From positions 1-6,367 of the forward strand of contig JAIRRK010000199.1 of the NCBI GenBank assembly GCA_031256015.1: DNA of 6,367 nt, given 5' to 3'. Below the pieces are notes generated by a model that saw nothing but the letters and a program-made list of their open reading frames with translations, ran no database searches and was not told the origin of the DNA. This DNA is from Dysgonamonadaceae bacterium (GTDB lineage Bacteria; Bacteroidota; Bacteroidia; Bacteroidales; Azobacteroidaceae). The translations under genes were made by a program, and so were the position numbers. Below are positions 1-6,367 of the stretch, piece after piece (positions within the stretch are counted from its first letter, which is position 1; each line of letters starts with the position of its first letter).

Positions 1-3000
1 AAGCAAGGACGTTTCCGTCAGAACTTGTTGGGTAAACGTGTCGATTATTCTGCTCGTTCAGTCATTGTTGTCGGCCCGGAATTGAAAATGCACGAGTGCG
101 GTATTCCGAAAGGAATGGCCGCCGAATTATATAAACCATTTATCATCCGCAAATTAATAGATCGCGGTATTGTTAAAACAGTAAAATCAGCTAAAAAGAT
201 AGTTGATAGGAAAGAACCGATTGTTTGGGATATTTTGGAACATGTAATGAAAGGGCATCCTGTGTTACTGAACCGGGCTCCTACATTGCACCGTTTGGGT
301 ATTCAGGCTTTTCAACCTAAATTAATAGAAGGAAAAGCAATCCAATTGCATCCATTGTCTTGTACGGCATTCAACGCCGACTTCGACGGAGACCAGATGG
401 CTGTACATCTCCCGTTGGGAAATGAAGCTATTTTGGAAGCTCAAATGTTGATGCTGGCTTCACATAATATTTTGAATCCGGCTAACGGGGCTCCGATTAC
501 GGTTCCTTCTCAAGATATGGTTTTAGGATTATTTTATATCACGAAAATTCGTCAAGGAGCTAAAGGTGAAGGTTTGAAATTCTATGGACCTGAAGAAGCT
601 ATTATCGCTTACAATGAAGGTCGAGTGGATATTCATGCTCTGATTAAAGTATGTGTTGACGATGTAGATAAAGCCGGAAATCCAATTCATCATGTATTGG
701 AAACTTCGGTGGGACGAGTAATGGTTAATGAATTTGTTCCGAAAGAAGTAGGATTTATCAATGAAGAATTATCTAAAAAATCGTTGAGAGACATTATCGG
801 TAAAATAATAAAAGTTTGCGGAGTTGCTAAAACGGCTAAATTCTTGGATGATATCAAAGATTTAGGATATACAATGGCTTTCAAAGGGGGACTGTCCTTT
901 AACTTGGAAGATATTATTATTCCGGAAGAAAAAGAAACCCTTGTGAATGAAGGATACGACGAAGTAGAGCAAATTATGGGTAATTATAACATGGGGATTA
1001 TTACTTATAACGAACGCTATAATCAAATAATTGATACATGGACTCATGTTAACTCACGTCTGTCGGATATTTTGATGAAACAACTGCGTGAAGATGATCA
1101 AGGGTTTAACTCCGTATATATGATGTTGGAATCCGGAGCTCGTGGTAGTAAAGAACAGATTCGTCAGTTATCCGGTATGCGTGGATTGATGGCAAAACCT
1201 CAGAAATCCGGTGCCGAAGGAGGGCAAATTATTGAAAACCCGATTCTTTCTAACTTTAAAGAAGGATTGTCGGTGTTGGAGTATTTTATTTCTACTCACG
1301 GTGCTCGTAAAGGTTTGGCCGATACGGCTCTTAAAACGGCTGATGCCGGATATTTAACTCGTCGTTTGGTTGACGTATCTCATGATGTTATCATTAATGA
1401 AGAAGATTGCGGTACTTTACGCGGATTGGCGACAACCGAATTGAAAAATAATGAAGATGTAGTTGCCTCTCTATATGAACGTATTCTCGGACGTGTTTCC
1501 GTGCATGATGTACAGCATCCATCTACCGGAGAAATTATCGTTCGTTCGGGAGAAGAAATTACGGAAGATATCGCCGCAAAAATTGAAGATTCCCCGATTG
1601 AACGAATAGAAATCCGTTCGGTACTTACTTGTGAATCAAAACGGGGAGTTTGTGCGAAATGTTACGGACGAAATTTGGCTACGGGAAGAATGGTCCAAAA
1701 AGGAGAAGCTGTAGGAGTTATTGCCGCTCAATCTATCGGTGAACCCGGAACGCAGTTAACCTTGCGTACATTCCACGTGGGAGGTATTGCGTCAAACATA
1801 GCAACAGAAAACAGTTTGATTTCTAAATACGAAGGTATCTTGGAAATCGACGAATTGAGAACGGTTGATGCAATTGACGAACAAGGAAGAAAATATAAAA
1901 TCGTTATTAGTCGTCTTTCTGAATTACGTATTATCGATCCGAAAACAAATATCGTTTTAGTTACGCATAATATTCCTTATGCTGCGAAATTATATTTTGA
2001 AGCAGGTGCCACTATTAAAAAAGGTGACTTACTTATCGAATGGGACCCTTTCAATGCGGTGATTGTTTCTGAAGTTCCCGGTCGTATCAAATTTGAAAAT
2101 GTGATTGAAAATGTAACATACAAAAATGAATATGATGAACAAACCGGATTAAGAGAAAAAATTATCATTGAATCCCGCGATAAGACTAAAGTTCCTGCCG
2201 CTCAAATTATTAACAAGGCAGGAGAAATCGTTAAAACTTACAACCTTCCATTAGGAGCCCATGTGGTTAAAGAAGAAGGCGATGCGGTAAAATTGGGAGA
2301 AGTACTTGTGAAAATTCCTCGTGCCGTTGGAAAAGCGGGAGATATCACAGGAGGGCTTCCGCGTGTAACCGAATTATTTGAAGCGCGTAATCCGTCTAAT
2401 CCTGCTGTTGTTTCCGAAATTGATGGAGAAATTTCTTTCGGAAAAATAAAAAGAGGAAATAGAGAAGTGATTGTTACTTCGAAAACAGGAGAATATAAAA
2501 CCTATTTGGTTTCTCTTTCTAAGCAGATATTGGTTCAAGAAAACGATTATGTTCGTGCCGGTACTCCTCTTTCGGACGGAGCCGTCACTCCTTCCGATAT
2601 TTTGGCAATTAACGGACCGACATCAGTTCAGGAGTATATCGTGAATGAAGTGCAGGACGTATATCGATTACAAGGTGTGAAAATTAACGATAAACATTTC
2701 GAAGTAATCGTTCGTCAGATGATGCGTAAAGTAGAAATCATCGAACCGGGAGATACTCGTTTCTTGGAGCAACAATTAGTTGATAAAAATGCGGTAATGG
2801 AAGAAAACGACCGTATTTGGAGTAAGAAAGTAGTTCTTGATTCGGGAGATTCTCAAAATTTGAAGGCCGGTCAGATTGTAACGGCTCGCAAATTGCGCGA
2901 TGAAAATTCAGCATTAAAGCGTCGTGACTTGAAATTAGTAGAAGTAAGAGATGCAGTTCCGGCTACAGCCAATCAGGTTCTTCAAGGTATTACTCGTGCT

Positions 3001-3261
3001 GCCCTTCAAACAACGAGCTTTATGTCGGCTGCTTCATTCCAAGAAACAACTAAAGTGTTGAACGAAGCTGCAATTAACGGAAAAACGGATAAATTGGAAG
3101 GTATGAAAGAAAATGTTATTTGTGGACATTTAATTCCTGCCGGAACAGGTTTGAAAGAGTATGATAAAATAATTGTCGGACGTAAAGAGGATTTTGAAAA
3201 TACAAAATCGCGTTCCGGCAGAACAAGGTCTTTTTCCGAAATGTTCGGCGATGATGAATAA
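1..3261 (+). CDS. rpoC: DNA-directed RNA polymerase subunit beta' (5' end missing)
   Basis: Largest catalytic subunit of RNA polymerase, which forms the active site with beta (RpoB). The frame is open from base 1, so this is the last 1086 codons of a protein usually about 1420 residues long; by alignment from memory, fragment residue 1 matches about residue 334 of E. coli beta'. Fragment residues 125-133 read NADFDGDQM, with the three Mg-binding Asp at 127, 129 and 131. The bridge helix region follows at about 420-455. Zinc-site cysteines are at 470, 544, 551 and 554. The trigger loop spans about 564-597 ([13 protein letters not shown], catalytic-type His 592). An SI3-like insertion rich in beta-barrel sandwich-hybrid repeats fills about 600-780, and the conserved SAASFQETT segment is near 1010. 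The start codon, clamp and N-terminal zinc ribbon lie outside the window; rpoB is presumably upstream. Against E. coli there is a 6-residue longer loop at 401-409 and Leu replaces the trigger-loop Met at 588. No frameshift is seen. A strong terminator follows 34 bp after the stop. Confidence 0.98.
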   Translation, partial: KQGRFRQNLLGKRVDYSARSVIVVGPELKMHECGIPKGMAAELYKPFIIRKLIDRGIVKTVKSAKKIVDRKEPIVWDILEHVMKGHPVLLNRAPTLHRLGIQAFQPKLIEGKAIQLHPLSCTAFNADFDGDQMAVHLPLGNEAILEAQMLMLASHNILNPANGAPITVPSQDMVLGLFYITKIRQGAKGEGLKFYGPEEAIIAYNEGRVDIHALIKVCVDDVDKAGNPIHHVLETSVGRVMVNEFVPKEVGFINEELSKKSLRDIIGKIIKVCGVAKTAKFLDDIKDLGYTMAFKGGLSFNLEDIIIPEEKETLVNEGYDEVEQIMGNYNMGIITYNERYNQIIDTWTHVNSRLSDILMKQLREDDQGFNSVYMMLESGARGSKEQIRQLSGMRGLMAKPQKSGAEGGQIIENPILSNFKEGLSVLEYFISTHGARKGLADTALKTADAGYLTRRLVDVSHDVIINEEDCGTLRGLATTELKNNEDVVASLYERILGRVSVHDVQHPSTGEIIVRSGEEITEDIAAKIEDSPIERIEIRSVLTCESKRGVCAKCYGRNLATGRMVQKGEAVGVIAAQSIGEPGTQLTLRTFHVGGIASNIATENSLISKYEGILEIDELRTVDAIDEQGRKYKIVISRLSELRIIDPKTNIVLVTHNIPYAAKLYFEAGATIKKGDLLIEWDPFNAVIVSEVPGRIKFENVIENVTYKNEYDEQTGLREKIIIESRDKTKVPAAQIINKAGEIVKTYNLPLGAHVVKEEGDAVKLGEVLVKIPRAVGKAGDITGGLPRVTELFEARNPSNPAVVSEIDGEISFGKIKRGNREVIVTSKTGEYKTYLVSLSKQILVQENDYVRAGTPLSDGAVTPSDILAINGPTSVQEYIVNEVQDVYRLQGVKINDKHFEVIVRQMMRKVEIIEPGDTRFLEQQLVDKNAVMEENDRIWSKKVVLDSGDSQNLKAGQIVTARKLRDENSALKRRDLKLVEVRDAVPATANQVLQGITRAALQTTSFMSAASFQETTKVLNEAAINGKTDKLEGMKENVICGHLIPAGTGLKEYDKIIVGRKEDFENTKSRSGRTRSFSEMFGDDE

Positions 3262-3295
3262 ATAACATTAATTGTAAAAAATAATATATCAAATT

Positions 3296-3349
3296 ATAGG
3301 TATATTGATTGCATCAGTGTAAATTTGCAGTCGATATACCTATTTTTTT
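3296..3349 (+). terminator. Rho-independent terminator of rpoC
   Basis: An 18-bp stem pairs 3296-3313 with 3326-3343 around a 12-nt loop (3314-3325). It has two G-U wobbles and no bulge; the outer ten pairs, ATAGGTATAT with ATATACCTAT, are all Watson-Crick. Seven T follow at 3343-3349. The stem is AT-rich but long, so it should end transcription from the rpoB-rpoC side before maeB. The A-run upstream (3276-3281) lies too far from the stem to make it a convincing terminator for the minus strand. Confidence 0.87.
3320..3327 (+). promoter_or_regulatory. Candidate -7 promoter element for maeB
   Basis: TAAATTTG matches the Bacteroidota -7 consensus TAnnTTTG exactly. A start about seven bases downstream would give a leader of roughly 30 nt before the maeB ATG at 3366. 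No clear TTG or TTTG is seen at the expected -33 position (around 3297-3300), so the call rests on one short motif in an AT-rich gap. The element sits in the loop and 3' arm of the rpoC terminator hairpin. The leader has no Shine-Dalgarno sequence, only AT-rich bases, which is normal in this phylum. Confidence 0.4.
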
Positions 3350-3365
3350 AACGAAATCATAAGAA

Positions 3366-5660
3366 ATGGCAAAAGATACAAACGAAAAAGCAAGGAAAAA
3401 GGCATTGCTTTATCACTCTCAAGGAAAGCCCGGAAAAATCGAAGTTATTCCGACTAAACCACATAGTACACAATCCGACTTGGCTCTGGCTTACTCACCC
3501 GGAGTTGCTGAACCTTGTTTGGAAATAGAAAGAAATCCGGAAACAGCTTATGATTATACGGCGAAAGGGAATCTTGTCGCAGTTATCTCTAACGGAACGG
3601 CTGTTTTGGGCTTAGGAGGTATTGGTGCCCTGGCCGGAAAACCGGTCATGGAAGGGAAAGGTTTATTGTTTAAGATATTTGCTGGAATTGATGTCTTCGA
3701 TATCGAAGTGGACGAAAAAGACGTCAATAAATTCGTTGACGCCGTTAAGGCAATCGCTCCGACTTTCGGAGGAATTAATTTGGAGGATATTAAAGCTCCC
3801 GAATGTTTCGAAATCGAAAGAAGACTAAAAGAAGAATTGGATATTCCGGTTATGCACGACGACCAACACGGAACGGCGATTATTTCCTCGGCAGGACTTT
3901 TGAATGCCTTGGAATTAGTCGGTAAAGATATTGAAAATGTTCGGATTGTCGTTAATGGGGCAGGGGCTTCCGCCACATCCTGTACGCGGTTATATATGTC
4001 TCTTGGTGCTCGCAAGGAAAATATTGTAATGTGCGACAGTAAAGGCGTTATCTCTGTCAGAAGAAATAATTTGACGGCGGAAAAAGCTTTTTTCGCAACA
4101 ACAAGAGAAATCGAAACCCTGAAAGAAGCACTTATCGGAGCCGATGTGTTTTTGGGTTTATCGGTTGCCGATGTGTTGACTACCGAAATGGTTCAAAGTA
4201 TGGCCGATAATCCGATTGTTTTTGCTTTGGCCAACCCGAATCCGGAGATATCTTATGATAAAGCAACTTCTTCTCGTCCCGATATTATTTTGGCAACCGG
4301 GCGTTCCGATTATCCGAATCAAGTAAATAATGTACTTGGATTTCCTTATATATTCAGAGGCGCATTGGATACCCGAGCAACTGCTATCAATGAAGAAATG
4401 AAATTGGCCGCCGTGAAAGCTATTGCCGGATTGGCTAAAGAAAATGTTCCTGAAGCGGTGAATGTGGCATGCGGACTGAAAACTTTATCTTTCGGAAGAG
4501 ATTATATCATTCCCAAACCAATGGACCCCCGATTGTTGACATGGGTTTCTATTGCTGTTGCAAAAGCGGCTATCGAGTCGGGTGTGGCAAGAAAAACAAT
4601 CACCGATTGGGATGAATATGAAGATCGCTTGCGAGACATGATGGGTTACGATAATAAATTAATCCGTCAAATAACGGAAATGGCAATTAAAAATCCGAAA
4701 AGAATTGTTTTCGCTGAAGGAAACCATGAAAATATGTTGAAAGCGGCTGCTCAGGTAAGGGATGAAAAAATAGCATTCCCGATTTTACTCGGTAACGACG
4801 AACGGATAGAAAAATTAGCCGCCGAACATCATATCGATTTGGAGGGTATTGAAATTGTTAACTTGCGTCATGATCGTGAAACTGAACGAAGAACGCGTTA
4901 TGCAAAGTTATTGGCCTCCAAACGCGCAAGGGAAGGTGCAACTTTCGATGAAGCGTTGGATAAAATGTTCGAACGAAACTATTTCGGTATGATGATGGTT
5001 GAAACCGGAGATGCCGACGCTTTTATCACAGGAGTTTACACCAAGTATTCGAATACAATTAAAGTGGCGAAGGAAGTAATCGGAATAAAAGAAGGATACA
5101 GTACTTTCGGAACACTGCATATCTTAACAGGACAAAAAGGAACTTACTTTTTGTCGGATACGTTAATCAATCGTCATCCTTCGACTGAAAACATCATCGA
5201 CATAGCTCGATTGACGGCCGATAAAGTGAATTTCTTTACACATACGCCGGTGATGGCGGCTATTTCTTATTCGAGTTTCGGGGCCGACCAAACGGGAAGT
5301 CCGGCGAGTATGCACGAAGTTGTTCAGGTTATACACGAACGGTATCCGAATTTAATCATCGATGGAGAAATACAAGTGAATCTTGCCCTCAATAAAGAAC
5401 TGAGAGACAGGAAATATCCTTTCAGTAAATTGTTCGGAAAAGACGTCAATACATTAATATTCCCGAATTTAAGCTCTGCCAATATCTCTCAGAAATTAAT
5501 GCAGGAAATGGAAGTCGGAGAAATGATAGGGCCTATTCAAATAGGATTAAAGAAACCCGTTCATTTTACGGATATGGAAAGTTCGGTTCGTGATATTGTG
5601 AATATTACGACAGTTGCCGTTATCGATGCAATTGTGGCGGAACAAACAGAAGGCAAGTAG
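3366..5660 (+). CDS. maeB: NADP-dependent malic enzyme, hybrid type with C-terminal phosphotransacetylase-like domain
   Basis: Cytoplasmic enzyme that oxidatively decarboxylates malate to pyruvate and CO2, normally forming NADPH. At 764 residues it matches the large MaeB class (E. coli MaeB is about 759) and aligns with it end to end from memory, which supports the ATG at 3366. Malic domain: catalytic Tyr43 in AYSPGVAEPC, catalytic Lys98 in MEGKGLLFK, metal ligands Glu140 and Asp141 (NLEDIKAPE) and Asp166 (HDDQHGTA). A Rossmann NAD(P) domain follows, with VVNGAGASA at 195-203 and a conserved CDSKGVI strand. From about residue 430 to the end comes the phosphotransacetylase-like domain, with FAEGN at 449-453 and IDGEIQ late in the domain. 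In E. coli this domain does not make acetyl phosphate but binds acetyl-CoA as an allosteric inhibitor; the same role here is inferred. Cofactor preference is assigned from the family. It is probably transcribed alone, between the rpoC terminator and the convergent ruvC. Confidence 0.96.
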   Translation: MAKDTNEKARKKALLYHSQGKPGKIEVIPTKPHSTQSDLALAYSPGVAEPCLEIERNPETAYDYTAKGNLVAVISNGTAVLGLGGIGALAGKPVMEGKGLLFKIFAGIDVFDIEVDEKDVNKFVDAVKAIAPTFGGINLEDIKAPECFEIERRLKEELDIPVMHDDQHGTAIISSAGLLNALELVGKDIENVRIVVNGAGASATSCTRLYMSLGARKENIVMCDSKGVISVRRNNLTAEKAFFATTREIETLKEALIGADVFLGLSVADVLTTEMVQSMADNPIVFALANPNPEISYDKATSSRPDIILATGRSDYPNQVNNVLGFPYIFRGALDTRATAINEEMKLAAVKAIAGLAKENVPEAVNVACGLKTLSFGRDYIIPKPMDPRLLTWVSIAVAKAAIESGVARKTITDWDEYEDRLRDMMGYDNKLIRQITEMAIKNPKRIVFAEGNHENMLKAAAQVRDEKIAFPILLGNDERIEKLAAEHHIDLEGIEIVNLRHDRETERRTRYAKLLASKRAREGATFDEALDKMFERNYFGMMMVETGDADAFITGVYTKYSNTIKVAKEVIGIKEGYSTFGTLHILTGQKGTYFLSDTLINRHPSTENIIDIARLTADKVNFFTHTPVMAAISYSSFGADQTGSPASMHEVVQVIHERYPNLIIDGEIQVNLALNKELRDRKYPFSKLFGKDVNTLIFPNLSSANISQKLMQEMEVGEMIGPIQIGLKKPVHFTDMESSVRDIVNITTVAVIDAIVAEQTEGK

Positions 5661-5669
5661 AAGCAGGAT

Positions 5670-5702
5670 AAAACGCTACTTTTTCACCTTTTGGGCGTTT
5701 TT
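5670..5702. terminator. Probable bidirectional terminator between maeB and ruvC
   Basis: AAAACGC at 5670-5676 pairs with GCGTTTT at 5695-5701, plus one G-U pair inside (5677 with 5694), leaving a loop of about 16 nt. On the plus strand the stem runs into T5 (5698-5702), and on the minus strand into T4 (5673-5670). The U-tract overlaps the stem, as in A-tract/U-tract terminators shared by convergent genes. The hairpin is short and the loop large, so strength is uncertain. It lies mostly inside the last codons of ruvC. Confidence 0.5.
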
Positions 5703-6236
5703 GTTGATGTAATCTTTCCAGCTTGTATAAGAAGAATCCGTTTGTGGACGATTACTTTGAAAGAAATGACATAAAGCGGCCGCCAATCCGTCTGTTGCAT
5801 CCAATTGAGGAAGCATATCTTTTTCAGGAATCTTCAGATAGCGTTGCAGCATATCCGCCACCTGTTCTTTTGAAGCCCGTCCGTTTCCGGTGATAGACAT
5901 TTTAATTTTCAAAGGAGCGTATTCAAAAATAGGAATATCGCGAGAAAGAGCGGCAGCCATAGCAACGCCCTGAGCTCTTCCTAATTTCAACATACTTTGT
6001 ACGTTTTTTCCGTAAAAAGGCGCTTCGATAGCCAATTCATCCGGTAGAAATTCATCAATCAAACCGATAATTCGTTCGAAAATACGGCGCAAACGGAGAT
6101 AATGGTCATCGTATTTATTTAATTCAAGGATACCCATTGCTAACAAAGACGGTTTATTATCAACAATACGAATCAAACCGTACCCCATAACCGAAGTACC
6201 CGGGTCAATGCCTAAAATTATTTTTTCTTTAATCAT
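5676..6236 (-). CDS. ruvC: Crossover junction endodeoxyribonuclease RuvC
   Basis: Holliday-junction resolvase that nicks two strands symmetrically as a dimer, working with the RuvAB branch-migration motor in recombination and fork repair. The 186 residues fit the family (E. coli 173). The RNase H-like fold and all four acidic catalytic positions are visible: Asp11 in ILGIDPGTS, Glu71 in [10 protein letters not shown], and Asp146 and Asp149 in [14 protein letters not shown]. Phe74 matches the junction-contacting Phe69 of E. coli, and basic residues around 110-123 ([15 protein letters not shown]) correspond to its DNA-binding lysines. The ATG at 6236 puts the first catalytic Asp at the usual distance from the N-terminus. 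There is no Shine-Dalgarno sequence, but a TATCTTTG element lies 16 bp upstream. ruvA and ruvB are not adjacent. The gene converges on maeB with a 15-bp gap and diverges from the tRNA gene. Confidence 0.96.
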   Translation of the reverse strand: MIKEKIILGIDPGTSVMGYGLIRIVDNKPSLLAMGILELNKYDDHYLRLRRIFERIIGLIDEFLPDELAIEAPFYGKNVQSMLKLGRAQGVAMAAALSRDIPIFEYAPLKIKMSITGNGRASKEQVADMLQRYLKIPEKDMLPQLDATDGLAAALCHFFQSNRPQTDSSYTSWKDYINKNAQKVKK

Positions 6237-6252
6237 TATGAAAAATTCGACA

Positions 6253-6260
6253 CAAAGATA
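6253..6260 (-). promoter_or_regulatory. Candidate -7 promoter element for ruvC
   Basis: Read on the minus strand this is TATCTTTG, an exact match to the Bacteroidota TAnnTTTG -7 consensus, 16 bp before the ruvC ATG. The implied leader is only about ten bases. No TTG is visible at the matching -33 distance (about 6280-6283), so the upstream half is weak or absent. Confidence 0.55.
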
Positions 6261-6283
6261 GGTAGAATTTTAAGAAAATCATT

Positions 6284-6291
6284 TATCTTTG
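6284..6291 (+). promoter_or_regulatory. Candidate -7 promoter element for the tRNA-Ala gene
   Basis: TATCTTTG on the plus strand matches TAnnTTTG exactly and lies 17 bp before the first base of the tRNA. A start near 6298 would give a short 5' leader for RNase P to remove. No clear TTG -33 element is seen at about 6261-6264. Confidence 0.55.
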
Positions 6292-6308
6292 TCGCTCTTT
6301 CCTATCAA

Positions 6309-6367
6309 GGGGCATTAGCTCATCCGGCTAGAGCGTTAGACTGGCAGTCTAAAGGTGACGAGTTCGA
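6309..6367 (+). tRNA. tRNA-Ala (anticodon GGC), 3' end cut by the window edge
   Basis: Cloverleaf read by eye. 5' acceptor strand GGGGCAT 6309-6315; T8 and A9; D stem GCTC 6318-6321 with GAGC 6331-6334 and loop ATCCGGCTA containing G18 G19; base 26 is G; anticodon stem TTAGA 6336-6340 with TCTAA 6348-6352; loop CTGGCAG, so the anticodon is GGC at 6343-6345, reading alanine GCC/GCU codons. The variable loop is AGGTG, the first T-stem strand is ACGAG, and the sequence ends in TTCGA. The 3' T-stem strand, 3' acceptor strand, discriminator base and any CCA are outside the window, so the G3-U70 alanine identity pair cannot be checked, though G is present at position 3. Odd points are C32 facing G38 and T15 with G48. 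Confidence 0.93.

Larger units (their letters stand above)
6252..6292. repeat. 9-bp inverted repeat in the ruvC/tRNA divergent promoter region
   Basis: ACAAAGATA at 6252-6260 is the exact reverse complement of TATCTTTGT at 6284-6292, with a 23-bp AT-rich spacer. Each arm is also a -7 promoter match pointing outward, so the symmetry most simply reflects two back-to-back promoters. An operator is possible but has no further support. Confidence 0.6.

Noticed and set aside
690..1047. Two overlapping minus-strand frames of about 60 codons
   Set aside because: Both are antisense to continuous, conserved rpoC coding, and have no promoter, start context or family resemblance.
1977..2168. 63-codon minus-strand frame with a hydrophobic look
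   Set aside because: It is antisense to the SI3 part of rpoC. The apparent hydrophobicity comes from reading Glu/Lys/Asn codons in reverse.
3262..3365. Riboswitch or leader peptide between rpoC and maeB
   Set aside because: The only structure is the simple terminator hairpin. There is no aptamer-like conserved core, no start codon with a useful frame, and only about 30 nt after the candidate maeB start.
3622..3828. 68-codon plus-strand frame inside maeB
   Set aside because: It is an alternate frame over catalytic and metal-binding malic-enzyme residues, with no sign of independent coding.
3554..4015. 153-codon open frame on the minus strand
   Set aside because: It lies wholly inside maeB, opposite strongly conserved malic-enzyme motifs. 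Its translation is low-complexity (Ser/Ala/Pro/Ile-rich) with no recognisable domain, so it is a shadow frame.
4908..5120. 70-codon minus-strand frame
   Set aside because: It is antisense to the PTA-like domain of maeB and has no supporting features.
6309..6367. tRNA 3' end as a phage or island attachment site
   Set aside because: The 3' half of the tRNA, where integration would occur, is outside the window. No partial duplicate of the visible tRNA or integrase gene is seen here.
1..6367. A novel accessory or defence system
   Set aside because: All three protein genes are recognised core genes with intact motifs, intergenic gaps are at most 104 bp, and there are no repeats, mobile-element ends or unknown genes to support one.

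Overview
This window looks like an ordinary housekeeping stretch of a Bacteroidota (probably Bacteroidales) chromosome. Four lines of evidence support this. The RpoC fragment has the Bacteroidota-like wording, including a short glycine-rich insert before the bridge helix. Neither complete start codon has a Shine-Dalgarno sequence upstream. Three copies of the Bacteroidota -7 promoter consensus TAnnTTTG lie exactly where promoters are needed. The coding sequence is moderately AT-rich. I cannot fix the genus from the sequence alone.

Layout, left to right. (1) 1-3261, plus strand: the 3' three quarters of rpoC, the beta' subunit of RNA polymerase, open at the left edge. It carries the catalytic Mg-binding aspartates, bridge helix, zinc site, trigger loop, SI3-type insertion and the C-terminal region. 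(2) 3262-3365: a 104-bp gap with a strong rho-independent terminator (18-bp stem plus T-run) and, inside that hairpin, a candidate -7 promoter element for the next gene. (3) 3366-5660, plus strand: maeB, a full-length hybrid malic enzyme with a C-terminal phosphotransacetylase-like domain. (4) 5661-5675: a 15-bp convergent junction with a small, probably bidirectional terminator that runs into the end of ruvC. (5) 5676-6236, minus strand: complete ruvC, the Holliday-junction resolvase. (6) 6237-6308: a divergent promoter region in which two TATCTTTG elements face outward as a 9-bp inverted repeat, one for ruvC and one for the tRNA. (7) 6309-6367, plus strand: the first 59 nt of tRNA-Ala(GGC), cut by the right edge.

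The genes serve separate core functions: transcription, carbon/NADPH metabolism, recombination and translation. The terminators and separate promoters suggest at least four transcription units rather than one operon. I see no mobile element, CRISPR array, toxin-antitoxin pair, defence gene or other accessory system, and nothing I would call an undescribed biological system. The most interesting points are small: the promoter element embedded in the rpoC terminator, the mirror-image divergent promoters, the unusual anticodon-loop and Levitt positions of the tRNA, and rpoC being closed off by a terminator and followed by maeB.
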